Below are positions 45,319-58,261 of a DNA stretch of 64,000 nucleotides, piece by piece. A model generated the notes under the pieces. The model searched no databases, was not told the DNA's origin, and worked only from the letters and a program-made list of their open reading frames with translations. The position numbers were made by a program, and so were the translations under genes. The stretch is from Pyrenula massariospora. Its lineage: Eukaryota; Ascomycota; Eurotiomycetes; Pyrenulales; Pyrenulaceae. Position 1 is the first letter of the stretch. The number at the start of each line of letters is the position of its first letter. The stretch covers positions 682,001 to 746,000 of the forward strand of contig JAGFMI010000013.1 in the NCBI GenBank assembly GCA_021030905.1, given 5' to 3'.

Positions 45319-45779
45319 GTTGCATCTAAGCAGGGGGACAAAGTTGGTTCAGGTCTGAGAGAAGAGGCTGGGCTTTAGGAATGGAGTAGAGATACGTCGG
45401 TCGTTCATGAACCTTCAAAGCAGTCTGTGCACCATTCTCTTCTCATTGCGAAACCGGGTGGGCATTGATGGTGGCAGTCGGAGCTCCAGACAAGGGCGCA
45501 TGGCCATCGGGCAGGGTAGCCTTGTCACCGCAGCCCCTCCGCGGCTCCCAAACAATTCTGCCAGCAGTGGTGGGCGGGCTCTAAGGCTCCTTACTGAAAA
45601 GCGTCTAGTCCCATATGATGCGCTTCTGAACCATTTTAAGCTTATTTCGGCGCCGGTAGCGCCAAAATTTTTGAGAGACGGCCAGTGCCGCAGTCAGTCT
45701 TCATATACATCTAGCTACAGCATCCAGCCATTGCCTCTCCACCCACCTAGCATTGCTTGGGCTTTGACACAAACTGGTT
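45319..45779. promoter_or_regulatory. Divergent promoter of SEC1 and SUV3
   Basis: 461 bases lie between the two opposite ATGs. There is no other gene within it; a frame on the plus strand from 45407 runs through but lacks the SUV3 reading. I see no clear TATA box. Confidence 0.5.
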
Positions 45780-48700
45780 ATGCGAAGATGGCCGCTCAAG
45801 CAAGGCCAATGCGTCCGCTGCATTTCTCAAACCCCTGCGCGGTGGGCTGGCAAGAATGGCCAGAGCCGATACTTTCAGACCAGCAAGTGGCTCAGCCGTC
45901 GTCGGACCAAGGGCAGCTCGAAGCCTGTCCCTTCCAAAGATCCCATAGATCCCTTTGGCGGCCATGCACAAGGTAAGCCGCGTGAAAGGCATGAGGTGAG
46001 CTTTCCGCATTCTCAACAATGATGCTACCTAACAGCCGTTCCTCCAGCACCTTCACGCCCGCATTGGACCGCGAGCTACCGATATTCATTCGTCAAAAGC
46101 GAGCTCACTACGGACTGGGCTTAAAATCGCCGTTGGAGGCAAAGGGCCAGCTTTTCGCATCTCGAGTTTCCCGGTCAGTCTCCTGGAACGCCTCCTTGAC
46201 GACCTTTTCCGGGAGTTTCAGGAGCCAGAGAGCATTCAAACAAAACTCACACGGCAATGCTTCGATATTGATCCACACCTGAAACATTGGTCAAATTTCA
46301 AGAGTTCTGCTCTCGCGGTCGCAAAAAGCGACAAAGAAACTCCGACGCTAGTCAGTCTTCACACGGCATTAAGGCTTAAGGGTCCCAAGGCAGTCTATTG
46401 GGCACTTCATTACATGTATATTGATTATGTTGCTGGCAGAAAGGAGACAAGAACTGAAAACGTGGCTCAACAGAAGATTGGAGACCTTCGCTATCCAACA
46501 GAATGGTTCCCATTTGCTCGGGCGATCCAAAGAGAAATACACCTTCATATCGGTCCCACAAACTCTGGTAAAACGTACCATGCATTGAAACGACTAGAGA
46601 GCGCTAAAAGTGGTTTCTACGCTGGACCTCTCCGTCTACTTGCGCATGAGGTGTACTCAAGATTCACCGAAAAAGGGCTTCGCTGCGGCCTTGTGACAGG
46701 AGATGAAGTTAAGGATGTTGAGGACGCGCCTCCTCTTACAAGCCACACTATTGAAATGGCGCCTATTCATAGAGACGTGGATGTCGCTGTCGTGGACGAA
46801 ATTCAGATGATTGGAGACCTCGAACGCGGTTGGGCTTGGACTAATGCCGTGCTTGGCTCGCGAGCCAGAGAGCTGCACCTCTGCGGTGAAGCGAGAACAC
46901 TCCCTCTGATCAAAGAGCTCGCCGCTTCGATGGGTGACACATTACATGTGCACAACTACGAGCGGCTCAACCCCTTAAAGGCCATGGATCACAGCCTTCA
47001 AAATGACTTGGGAAACCTTGAGAAAGGAGATTGTCTGGTGCTCTTTACTGTAATTGGTCTTCATGCAATGAAAAAGGAGATTGAGCTTCGTACTGGCCGG
47101 AGGTGCGCGATTGTATACGGAAGCCTTCCGCCTGAGATCCGTGCACAACAAGCGCGGCTTTTCAACGATCCAGATAACGATTTTGATTTTCTGGTTGCCA
47201 GTGATGCCATTGGTATGGGTCTAAACCTAAGCATAAAACGCATCATTTTCGAGACTACTTGGAAAAGTGATGGACGCAAGCTCTTGCAACTCTCAATATC
47301 TGCATTGAAGCAGATTGCTGGACGAGCTGGTCGCTACAGAGTTGCTGGCCAGAATGACCCTCATTCCAAAAATGCAACAGGTGAAAGTGAATCCTCGAAA
47401 AATGTCGGATTGGTTACGTCTCTGACAGACGTTGACTTGCCTTATATTCAGCAGGCATTGGCCAGCACTCCTCAACCCCTTACAAAGGCTGGTCTCCTGC
47501 CCCCAACCGAGGTTGTGGAAAGGTTTTCCAATTACTACCCCGAAAACACACCTTTTCGGTATATCTTACGCCGCCTACATGTTCTAGCTCGAGCTAGTGC
47601 TTCATTTTTTCTCTGTAGCATCGACGACCAGTGCGCCGTCGCAGGTTATATAGATGACCTGAAGGGCCTGTCAATTTCAGAGAGGTATACATTTTGCGCT
47701 GCGCCTGCCGACGTGAGAAAGACGACTTCTAAAACGACACCTGTTCTTCAAGCGTTGGCTCGGTGCGTTGCGATAGGGGAATGTGACTTGCTTGATCTTA
47801 CTGTGGTGGACTTTGAAGCACTTGATCATCCCGTTTCAGGTGATCGCAAATACTTACAAAGGTTGGAGAATCTCCACAAAGCGTTGATTCTTTATATCTG
47901 GCTGAGCTACCGCTTCCCTGGAATACTTGTTCATCAAGCTTTAGCCTTTCACGCGAAAAAGCTCGTTGAGAAAAAGATTGATCAAGCAATCCTCGAATTC
48001 TCTGCCAATCCTCAACTCCGCAGAGAGATTTTATTGCGCAAACAGGTTGTGATCGACCAATTAGCGGCGGAGGCTGCCGAGAAGGAAAGAAAGGATAAGA
48101 AAGAAGCAGCCGCGCTTGAAGAAGAAGCCGCCAGCACACATATACAAGGCCGAGAAGATGCAAGGGCTGCAGCGAACGAAAGTGAAGATCTTCCCGAGCC
48201 TGACAGCGACACCGGTGAACAAGGTGCCGTAGACGCTCAATCGGCATTAGAAGATACATATGAAGATGAAGAGTTAGGCTTATCCGACAACGCTCCGGCC
48301 GAAGGACCTAGCTCCGGTGTCGAAGAACGAGGTTTCCCTGGTCGGTTCCACCAGATAGCTCAAGATAGGTTTGCTTACGAAGAAGACGCGGAAGTGGCTG
48401 CCGCAGATAACGCCTCGTCCCAACATTTACCGCGGGATCAGGCAAAGGGTGGTCAATTCCCTTTAGCCGAGGGCAAATCCAACGACTCGTCAAAAGGCTA
48501 CGGTGAAGGGAGTGACAACTCTACCCAAATCGATCTATGCAAGCGCAATGACGCAGCAGATACTCGGGCAGCTGAATGCGAAGGGCAAGAGGCAAAATTA
48601 ATTTCAGATAGCCTTCAGACACAGAATAATGGCGAACCCTCTAACGAGACGGAGACGGTCAGTGAATCAGAGCCAATGGCGGGAAAAGACTCCAAAGATT

Positions 48701-49257
48701 TAGCTGACAACTTTGAAGAGGCTGCTTTTACAGTCAAATCAGACAGGAGAGCATCAAATGAGATAGATTCCCGAAAGCCACCGGGATCGGAAGTAGACGA
48801 TCCAATATCCGTGCTCCAGAGGCTCATCAAAGCCTTGCTCGAAAGAAGGACTGAGCTCGAATCGCAGCGTGATCGCTTATTCGACTTGCTCCAACACGCA
48901 AAGGACACTGAAGAGGCGCGTGCCGAGCTAGAAGAGCATTCAGCCAACCTGCCCCATATTAAAAATTTACTCAAGAAGCGCTATTCACAAGTGAGTTTGC
49001 TCGAGAAGTGGATGCCTCATGTACGGAGATCTTTTAAGAGGGGCGATATGCTCAAGCTTAGGACGCTAATAAAGAGGTACATTGCCCTAATGGACTTGGC
49101 GTCGGCGGATATCGACAGAATCATCGAGCCTTATCGACCCAAGCACAAATCTGATCGCATGCATCGGCGCCTGTTCCTCGGTCTACCGGTGGTGCAGAAT
49201 GCGCCAAGTGAGATTGGACCAACATCTGCTGCGGAAAATGTGTCTGCTCCCCCTTGA
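45780..49257 (+). CDS. SUV3: Mitochondrial ATP-dependent RNA helicase with long C-terminal extension
   Basis: Exon 1 is 45780-45995 and exon 2 is 46036-49257 (1145 residues). The N-terminus (MRRWPLKQGQCVRCISQTPA, then RYFQTSKWLSRRRTKG) is a strong mitochondrial presequence. The helicase core is intact: Walker A GPTNSGKTY near residue 245, GFYAGPLRLLAHEVY, LVTGDEVK, DEIQM near 326, CGEARTLPL, IVYGSLPPEIR, LVASDAIGMGLNLSI and QIAGRAGRYR. SUV3 is the helicase of the mitochondrial RNA degradosome. The typical SUV3 end region (LENLHKALILYIWLSYRFPG) lies near residue 690. After it come a Lys/Glu/Ala helix, about 220 acidic low-complexity residues, and a final basic helical block (about 993-1115; LLEKWMPHVRRSFKRGDML). 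The intron is only 40 bases (GTGAGC donor); a GTAAGC donor 23 bases upstream is an alternative but does not keep frame. Confidence 0.9.
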
Positions 49258-49925
49258 AGACCTGGCCGTGGGAGATTCCACGCTCTAGATCTGTGTGAAT
49301 GTACCTTAGATTAATCTTTCATGGTGTGAAAATGGCACGAATGCCCTTGCATTGGGAAGGCGCAAGCAAGACACGAATAGGAATGAATGAGAACTTGCTC
49401 CCTGATTGCTCTTGCGAAACCTGGGGTGATAGGCTTTTTAGCCGACAGCTGTGGAGGATGAGCTGCATACTTATATATATACCATATTATTCTACGAAGA
49501 AGCTTGTGAGGAAGTGGACTCTATTGTACGGTACTATATGATGCAGAGTGTATGGAACCACAGGCCAACTGGGCGAATAGAGAGATCTCCACGATCTGGA
49601 TATGTTGCTATGCGCCGCCGTGGCGGTACATTGACCGTCCAGCATCCTTCTCTTCTCCTCGAACTTGACGAGAAAAGCAAAACACACCCGCACGACTGCG
49701 AGATGGTATAGTCAACTCTTTTGTCTTTATTTGATTATGAGACCGGCTTCGTGTCTAGCGACCTGAAGTAAGTAGAGTCGCAAGTCTGAACATTCATTCA
49801 TTTATGCATTGATTCTCTCGCGGACGAAAACAACCGATTGCTCAAAACGAAATCGACCCACCATCTCAAAAACACCCTTCCTACCGCACAAACCCACGTA
49901 ACTCCACAGTAACCTCCGCCCCAAA
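49258..49925. other. Gap between convergent SUV3 and HNT3 genes
   Basis: No supported frame. It should contain the 3' ends of both genes. A TATATATA-like patch lies near 49470. Confidence 0.5.
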
Positions 49926-50862
49926 TCAAACCCTCTTCCACTCCTCAAACTCCCCCTCCAAATGCTCCTTCAACTCCTTAAACCTATTCCCAAACCCCCT
50001 CCCGCACCGCCAACACACAAAATCCCGCTGCAGATACCCCTCCCGTCCCGGATGCCTCCTTACACCCCCCTCCGCGAGCGGAAAGTCCTCCAGCGGGACG
50101 AAGAACGGGGTGGAGAAGCTGTTGTAGTGCTTGCGGTGCTTGAGGCAGGGGCTGCGGCGGTCGCGGGAGAGGACATGGATGTGCAGGTGGTTCATGGAGG
50201 GGTGGGCGTGGATGCCGAGCATGATCTCGGATTCCCAGTCGCGGCCGGCTGGGAGGTCGGCGGCGGGGGGGGAAGAAGAAGGGTGGAGGTGCAAGGCTTT
50301 CTCGCGGGCTTGGTCCTGGGCCGAGTACGCGCCGAGGAGGCGTTGGAGTTCTTTGGCGGCGAGGGTGCGGAGTTTGGAGGCTTCGGTGCGGACGGAGTGG
50401 AGGAAGGCGGGGTCGGTGAAGGCTTCGAAGGGGTGGAGGCGGGTTTTGGTTGGGGAGCGGGGGAGGAGGAGGAGATGGATGGTGGCCTTTGGGTAGAGGT
50501 CGTGGATTACGACGAAGTCGGAATTGTGGTAGATGACTTCTGAGGGAGAATAAGAATCAGGATTTGCAATATAGGCGCCTAGGCCGTCACGGCGGTCGTA
50601 TGTGGTTGACGTGGAAGGTATAGAATTTTTGGAAGGTTTTAAAGAAACGTGGTGTTGTTTGGACTTTGGAGACATTAATTCAGAGACTGTGGAGACTTAG
50701 CTTCCGGGTTGGCGCCACGTGCAACAGGATAGATGTACATGCATCACGTTTCTGCCCGGTGCTTTTTGGAGGCGTCGTGGTCGGAGGCCCTGAGCGAGTT
50801 TCTGCTTTGCCTGTGAGCTCGTCGTCATCAATGGCGTCCAGAGAGTCTGTCTTTTCGGCCAT
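49926..50862 (-). CDS. HNT3: Aprataxin-type DNA 5'-adenosine monophosphate hydrolase (HIT plus zinc finger)
   Basis: Exon 1 is 50862-50739 and exon 2 is 50686-49926 (294 residues); donor GTACAT, branch GCTAAG, acceptor CTCCACAG. The join gives KRDAF / SELMSPKSKQ, a pattern shared by fungal aprataxins, whose N-termini carry an acidic DDELTG-like motif as here. The HIT domain runs from about residue 75 (DGLGAYIANPDSY, VIYHNSDFVVIHDLYPKA, HLLLLPRSPTKTR) to the catalytic histidine triad HPSMNHLHIHVLS near residue 202. A C2H2-like finger ends the protein (CWRCGRGFGNRFKELKEHLE). Aprataxin removes AMP left on DNA 5' ends by abortive ligation, in the nucleus. The coding strand flips from C-rich to G-rich along exon 2. 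Confidence 0.9.
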
Positions 50863-52763
50863 GTCTGCAAAGGTTAGTCGAGCTGCTTGTGTTTGAGACA
50901 GAGTTTGTTAGAGCTCGGCTGATATTCTTAGACAACGCAAAGTTTCTCTAATATCGACATCGATGAAAGTGGGCCTCTATTGCGAAACAATAAACCTACC
51001 GATCGCGCTGTTCGTCGATGTCAAGGTGGGACGGCGCACACGATATCTCGGTGGATCTATCACGAGACGTTTGAAAATGCGGCATTTAAATAGCGACTAT
51101 AACGCTCGGAAAGACAGTCAGTGAAGTCTGTGTCGATTATTTGTTATTGGTGATGCTGAGCTCGGTACCTGCCCATAGTTGGAGAAAAGACCAGGCAGCT
51201 GCGCATAGGATGACAGGTAACGGTTTAAGGCCGATTACGGACGTTCCATCTCAATGAGGGTGCATCCCGAGTGACAATTACCTTTCATTCTTTCATAGGT
51301 CTATATCAATCGGCGTAGATATCTTCTTCGTCGCGAATGGTGAGAGGCAATACGAAACAATTGACGCAGTCTGTGCTCACACGTGACCTGAGCTTGTGCG
51401 GTCAGGACTAGCGGCGTGCTCACTGCAAGGAGCTGCAGGAACCAATCTTCAAGTGTACCAGGGTACTACATCTCCTAGATTTAGAAACAATATCACGTAT
51501 TCCAGGCCGATGATGCCAGTATCGTTTCAATCACCTACAGAGAAACAATGGCATTGGCAATGGTGGATAGGAGAATTTGTCAATCATGGCGCATCCCAGG
51601 TAGACTTAGGTGGACCTCGGCGATGTGTGAGGTTTTGGAGGCAACGGCCGCCAGGGTTGCATTGCTCTCCCCGAGGCCAAGCAATGAGAATAATCAAACC
51701 TAGAATCCGTCGACAGCTGCACCATCAACGGTCACCCACTTGAGTGGACGGTGCTCGGGCGCCGCGGTTGATGATCTGTGCAGCGTAGAATTAATCGAAG
51801 ACGCCTCTGCGATATCTGAGGCCCTTGCGTTTCGGCGCCGTGACATGAATCAGCGCAATTTCCCACGAGCAGGGGGGGTTTGGTCTCCACCGAAACGCGG
51901 ATGGAAAACACGGCGACACGTCATGAATCGGCGCAGGTATCACAATCATAGGGGGCGAGTGTCCTGCTGGTGGTGGTGGGTGGTATTCAGCCTCCTGTGT
52001 TCCTCTCCGGGTGGTGTGAAGAAGAAAAAGCAAGTTGTATCCGTAAAACATGTCGACAGGCAGGAAAGTGGTGTTTGGGGGGCACTGGGGGGTGGTTCGG
52101 TGGAGGTGCGGCCGGAGAGGCTAACATCGCAAAGGCTGCATTCCCAGGCACGCTTGCCAATCACCGCCAATCAACAACCTCCAGCCTCAACTCAATCGCT
52201 CCGACTTGCCCTCGCCGAGTTTAGCAGCCTCCAGCATCCCAGTCTCGCCTTGCTCTCTAGCGTCCGTTTGGCTTTGGGGTTTGGACAGCCATCGTCCCTG
52301 CTGTTCGCTCGCTTGCCTCCCCTTGATCGGCCAATAATCCTCCCCAAGCTCCCCAATTGGCCTGGTCTCTCTACTTCTCTTCTTCTCGACAGCAACCCGT
52401 ACCTTCCACCTTCGGCCCTTATCTTCGATTCTCTCACTTCATCGAGAGACCTTTTTCACGACGGACCGGTCACTCAGGTTCTCAGCCCTTCGTTTGCTCT
52501 TCTCTTCTCAACCTCTTCTTCGTCAGGCCCTTTTTGTTCGGATTCCCCCGGGCCGGGCGCGCAGCGGAAAGTGAAAAAGAGCTAGGGTTCTGGATCAATC
52601 ACCGCGGAATAACACTGGGTGCCTCGCGACTCATACCGATCCATCCATAATAGAGCTCGACATGTACTTTCCGTGATGCGAGTGGTAGAGGAGGACGAAC
52701 AGCACCTCTCCGTGGGACGAGCCTACCGCTGTGTTTCGGATTGATCAAGCACGAGACGCCGCG
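50863..52763. other. Long upstream interval of the SH3 surface-protein gene
   Basis: No supported gene in 1.9 kb. The part 51950-52110 is G-rich on the plus strand. From 52190 to 52560 it becomes pyrimidine-rich, a likely transcribed leader for the gene starting at 52764. A divergent promoter for HNT3 must lie at the left end. Confidence 0.45.
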
Positions 52764-54521
52764 ATGAGAAATCTACTACTGGGCGCTTTTCTCTCTTCCG
52801 CGTCCTCAGTGCTAGCTCAGAGCTGCATATCGCTGTCTGGATCGACAACATGTTCCGCTTTCAGTGCGGCCTCCATATCGACCGATAAGAACTTGACTGG
52901 CCTTTAGTGAGTTTTGAACAAATCTTGAACCGACGGGGGACGCTGACTGTGACCAGCCCGTTTCTCGCTTTCGTTTCGAATACCCAAGAATTTGATAGCC
53001 AATTGACAGACTACGTCAAGAATGGCTACGTTCAACAGAAGTAGGGACCAGAACCATTCCCGATCGACGCGTACTGAAGTCGCTCCAGGTTTCAAAATTT
53101 GTTAGGTTGTCAAAACGTCGACCTTGCAAACACATCAAGCTATTATGCTCGCTATACCACATCTATAATATGTAATGGAATAATACAAAACTCGCGACAG
53201 CCTTGCGGACTCTCGGCAGCCGACTCTAGGCCTGTTTGCGCAGATTCTTGTGTACGTAATTTACTTCTTTAGATTGACATCTACTGATTTGACCCAGGCG
53301 CTGTTTGCACAGAGCGAAGAGATGATTGCGCTGGATGACCAGCTCTGCCGCTCGCCTGGACCAAACTACATCGACCAAATTCGGGCTGATCTCACGAATT
53401 GTGGTCTTCCTGCTGATGCCTTGAATACACAGTGCATTCCAGCGGAGAAAAACGAACCCAACGACTGTGGTTACGGAAGCAGCTTGCAGGGTTTGTGTGG
53501 CTTCTGCGGTGCAAGCTCGCCGAATGCCACGGACTCCTGCTGTCTAAACTCGAACGCGACTGGCCGCTGCGAAGGCGTCACCTTGCCGGCCTTCTCGTCT
53601 ATACCCCCTCTCCGTACATCTACCAGCGCTTCTCCATCCGGCACTAGCCGCCCCTCTGCGGCTCCTTCACACAATGGCGGGGGCCTATCAGGCGGACAAA
53701 TTGCCGGCATCGTCGTTGGCTCTGTGTTTGGGTTTTTGATCCTCCTTGCTCTTCTCATCCTTTGCTGTACCATGCTAAGACGCCGCCGCCGTGATCGACG
53801 CCGGAGCCCTACAACAGCGCCGATGCAGCAGTATGCGCCTGTCAACAACAACGATCGAGGATTCCACGTGACCCCAGGTGGGCGGGTGGCTCGCATGGAC
53901 GCGATGGAGAATAACGACACATCGGCATACGCGATAGGCGGCGCTGGGATGCTTGACAGGCGTTATGACAATTCAGACTCGGATCCTTATGGCGATAGTC
54001 CCGAATCCGGTCCCAGGGCCAAACCACCTGCGATTGTGAAACGGAATGGTTCCTTATCTAGCGGCTCCATGCTCGCTGGAGATTCACCCGGCTCGGGTCA
54101 GTACTCTTCGCCGGAAGGGCTGCAAAGCGGGCAGTCAGAGCAACTGTCCTCTTTCCAAGATTATTACTCGGCCGATCATATTCATCCCAATGATAGAGTT
54201 TCGGTCTTGTGGGCATACCAGCCAAGGGCGGCAGATGAATTTGAGCTGTCAAGGGGGGATATGCTCAAAGTGGTGGGTATCTGGGACGACGGCTGGGCAA
54301 CAGGAGTACGAATCGACGACCGAGCAGAGGATTACGAGAGCAAACATAAAGTGCAAAGAGACAGCGGTATGTCGAATGGATCAACAAGGGCTCAGTCGCC
54401 TCCTCCTACCGGCGAAATTAAAGCATTCCCTTTGGTCTGTGTCTGCCATCCCGACGCGTGGAGGAAAACGGCGGAGGGAGACACATCTACAGAAAGTGGT
54501 GAAGGAGGACCACCGGTCTAA
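52764..54521 (+). CDS. Single-pass surface protein with cytoplasmic SH3 domain (Fus1-like layout)
   Basis: Exons: 52764-52906, 52957-53040, 53089-53251 and 53298-54521 (537 residues). Donors are GTGAGT, GTAGGG and GTACGT; acceptors end in CAG. A signal peptide (MRNLLLGAFLSSASSVLAQS) is followed by an ectodomain with about 16 cysteines (CISLSGSTTCSAF, NLLGCQNVDL, ARYTTSIICN, QPCGL, VCADSC, CGLP, GLCGFCG, DSCC). Then come a Ser/Pro stalk, the membrane segment IVVGSVFGFLILLALLILCC and a basic stop (RRRRRDRRR). The tail has a Ser/Gly-rich region and an SH3 domain at about 430-515: SVLWAYQPRAADEFELSRGD, GIWDDGWATGVRID, IKAFPLVCV. The layout recalls yeast Fus1 (cell fusion) and is common in filamentous ascomycetes; orthology is not established. 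Confidence 0.87.
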
Positions 54522-57168
54522 ATCAATACTCACAGCACGACTTCGTAATGCGCTTATGACGACCATCGCGATGGCAAAAACGGCGTTTTCGGGAATGATA
54601 TACATCGCTTTCGCGGACACCACCTCTAATCACAGCGCCATCGCGGGTGAAGTACCTCGCGGTTGGCCTGGTTTCGCCGAGAAGGATCAAGAGACTCGGC
54701 GGCCAAATAATCTCTCACAGACACCAAACTTTTTCATTCTTCGTTTCTGCAGACGGTTCTGGACCAACAGTTGGTCATCATTACTAGATACCCCGGGCAG
54801 AACCAGGTTGCAGAATTTTGCCGCAAATTCTGCGCATAAACAGGACGGGAACATTCTGGACGGCATGATAGTGAATAGCGTTCTGCAGCGATAGCACACC
54901 ATAGAGACAGTTGAATATCATGTATATATTGTCCGCAAATGTCAGGTTTGCACTCGGAATGACCGAGGGGTTGTAAATGCTGCTATACACCGAATCATGT
55001 GACATGCAAGCAGAACACCAGAGAGGTCCTGTCAGACCCGTCCGAGAGAATTGTACCTTCGGTTTTGTTTCAGTGAACGTCTATCATCTGATCCTCCAGA
55101 ATCCATGACCTTGGCAATTATTCTGAACCCTGCTATATCTCATCCAAAGGAGCCCCTCGAGACAGTCAAGTGGCGTGAGCGTCGTTTGTCATGTGCAATC
55201 CGAATACTACATTCGCAGGTACTCAAAGCAGGGAGGACCAGCGGCAATGTCTCGGAATTGGGGAAGCCGATGATGCTGACACCCTCCAGAACCAAGACCC
55301 GTCCACGTCAACTACTTCGAGGCCAACCCATTGGAAAAGTATGTATCGCCACGAACCTGGATAAACCGACTCTGTCTAAGCGAGCGCGGAGACCGGCAGA
55401 CACATTGTCTTATGTTTCGCTCTTATGATCGTCTGAAACAAGGCTGCACCCTAGCGGATGACGTTGTCACAAGTGAGCAAACGGGAATACTCTCAAATGC
55501 CCTTTGATGGGTGCTGACGGGGCCAAGTGAAGTCCTCAAAAGGCTCTGCGAAAGGATGATCGACGTGGCTGAAATGCTTAGCCATCGATCTGGCAAGGTC
55601 GGCCTTGGTTTTGCGGGGTGAGGCCATGTCACCGCACCAGGTGCTGGTCAACCCTCCGCCGTCGACGTCGTGCAGCAGATCGGCCGCTTATGGCGCAACT
55701 GAATGACTGAAGATTATTTAGGTTCAAGCCGATCGATTGACCTCTCTAGAAAATCGCCTAAATGTAGTTCTACCGATGGCTACAAGCTAGTACGGCGGTG
55801 GTCTTCAAAAATGAGGGGAGTCACGATGGTCGGCGTCACGATCCCGCACTATGGCTTTCACTATCTTCGTGGGAGAAATCCCTCAGCGGTCTCGCAGGGG
55901 CAACGATTGGAAAGACCGTGTCTGCGATACTTGGTCTGGGAGGCTGAACAGAACCCCTCTACGGTCAGAGGTACGGATCGCCCTGAGGACTCGAGGCAAT
56001 ATGAATAGCATAGCCCGGCTCAAAAACCTGCCAAACTACCGTTACATCTTGCTGCAGGTTACCTTGAAAACTTCGTTTCATTATGCGCTGGGATATTGAG
56101 CATAACTCGGACCCACCGATCCGGGCTGCACCGTTACGTATGATGCTCTGTAAATGGAACTAATACGAGTAAGCTGATCGACGTTGAGCCGGTAGGGCAG
56201 CATTGAGACAGGCAAAGCGCGCGGGGTTGCGAGTGGTCGGATGAAGCGCGAAGCATGAGTTCATGACAGTTTCGAGAAGTTTGTGGATAGTTGGAAGAAG
56301 CTTGACGCAATCGCCGTGCTGCGAGTGACCCCAACAGGCGAAAGGGTTTGTTCCAGCAGTAGCCCTGAAGCCAGGGTCCACCCTAAGAGTCTGTTTTGCG
56401 GAGAACCTGGCCCATCACTTTCAAGCCGCAATGCGGCCACGACCGTCGACCGTCGAGGTCACCCCAGCCTCTCTTCTTTCGAAGGCTCTGGTCGTATTGA
56501 TCGACTGCTGAAACCGAACTCAGCGGAATCGAAGAGACCGTGTCGCTAAGCCGCCCAATAATGGCTGCTGGCGTCGAAATAATCGTTGGCTGGGGGACGG
56601 ACGTTCGCGGGTAGGCGGGGAGGTTGGGCAGGCGGCTCGGCTCCAAACGGCGCTAATCCATGCCGAGACCTCCCAAAGCAGCTTAGTCGCCGACCAGCCC
56701 CCCCTTCCCAGCTCCCCACTACGCTCCCTCTCACGCCTCTCAACCCCTTCTCGGCCTCCTCCTGACCAAAGAGCATCAACTGTCCTGCATCCTCCCCGTA
56801 TTGCCTGGCGTCATCCAGCCCTGGGTCATCTCCATTTTTGACACCCAGACAATGAGCTGCCAGATGCACTCTCCAATGACGCTGGTCACGTCCGACTTCT
56901 CTAGACCCTGGACATTACTGGCCACCCAAATTCTTCTGACTTTCCACCCAGCCCGGTCTTGGTTGCTAGCCTCCACTTTTCACCATCGTAGATCCACTGG
57001 AATGATGTACAAAAGGTTTGTCACGGCCATCCGGATCCCTCTTTCTGCTGAATTCTTTCCCACATTCTCCAGCGTGGCAGCACCTGATATATTCTCTTCC
57101 ACCTGCTTGCCAACAACCTACTTCCTTTTACTACCATCCAACCCCTCTTTTCTGTACATACTATCACC
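54522..57168. other. Gene-poor interval of 2.6 kb
   Basis: No frame with a motif or convincing splice structure. The last 450 bases, upstream of the PIR gene, are rich in C and T (for example 56695-56770), typical of a strong fungal promoter and leader. Confidence 0.45.
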
Positions 57169-58261
57169 ATGAAATACTCCATCTCTCTGCTCGCCGCTGC
57201 CGCGGCCATTCAAGCTTCTCCTATTCTACAGGTTCGGCAAGGTGTCACATCAGCTATCTCTCCCTCTGCCGCCCCACCCTCAGGATGCACAGCCGTCTAT
57301 AGTGGGACATTTGGCATTGCTGCCATGAACATCAGCACAGCTTCATCAGCAGCATCGAAGCGACAAGTATCAACACTGTCTGACGGGTAGGTTTCTGTTT
57401 TCAATTTGAATAGCAATGGGGCGTTCTAACATTTTACCTAGCCAACCACAAGCACCCAAGACTCAGAGCATTTCTGTTGGTCCAATCACAACAATCAGTG
57501 ATGGGCAACCTCAAGCGTCCACCGCACAGCCAAAGAGCACCGTAGCACCAGTGACGCAACTGTCTGATGGACAACCAAACGTTGGCCCTCACAAGACGAT
57601 GGTGCCAGTCACACAGATCGGAGATGGCCAAGTTCAGGCTCCTACGATCACCATGGCACCTGTAGGCCAAATCTCTGACGGTCAGATCCAAGCTCACCCA
57701 ACGTCGACCGCCAAACCGATCTCTCAAATTTCCGATGGCCAGCCTCAGGCACCAAAATCCTCTGGAACCCCCATTTCTCAGATTTCGGATGGCCAACCAC
57801 AAGCACCAACCGCTACAAAGACTGGGATCTCCACTATCTCCGATGGACAGCCACAAGCCCCTACTTCCACAAAGACTGGAGTCTCCACCATCTCAGACAA
57901 CCAACCCCAGGCACCCACTGGCACTAGTAGCAGCAGCGGTGCTCAATCCACTGTCATGGTCGCCTGCCGAACTAATTCCACCCTCGAGCTATCCATCAAC
58001 AACGGCGTGCTCAAGGACAACAAGGGCCGCACTGGCTACATTGCATCCAACTACCAATTCCAATTTGATGCTCCACCGCAAGCTGGCGCTATCTACACCT
58101 CGGGATTCAGTGTCTGCGGTAATGGCAGCCTTGCGCTTGGAGGCTCGACAACATTTTACCAATGTCGGAGTGGCGACTTCTACAACCTCTACGACCGCCA
58201 TTGGGCTGCTCAGTGCAATCCAGTCACCATCGAGATCTTACAGCTACAAAATTGCAGCTAG
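57169..58261 (+). CDS. PIR-type cell-wall protein
   Basis: Exon 1 is 57169-57386 and exon 2 is 57442-58261 (345 residues); donor GTAGGT, acceptor ACCTAG. The N-terminus is a signal peptide (MKYSISLLAAAAAIQASPIL), followed by a Kex2 site (ASKRQVSTLSDGQPQAP) directly before the first repeat, exactly as in yeast PIR proteins. About nine PIR units with the core SxISDGQPQAP follow at residues 64-190 (for example ISQISDGQPQAPKSSGTPIS). In PIR proteins the Gln in DGQ forms an alkali-labile ester with beta-1,3-glucan. One unit has DNQ instead of DGQ. The last 95 residues are the four-Cys PIR end domain: VACRTNSTLELSI, FSVCGNGSLALGG, YQCRSGDFYNLYD, AAQCNPVTIEI, LQNCS. It is probably a wall structural protein. 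Confidence 0.92.

Noticed and set aside
45973-46035. GTAAGC donor at 45973 for the SUV3 intron
   Set aside because: It is the better donor by consensus but leaves the second exon out of frame; the GTGAGC donor at 45996 keeps frame, at the cost of a 40-base intron.
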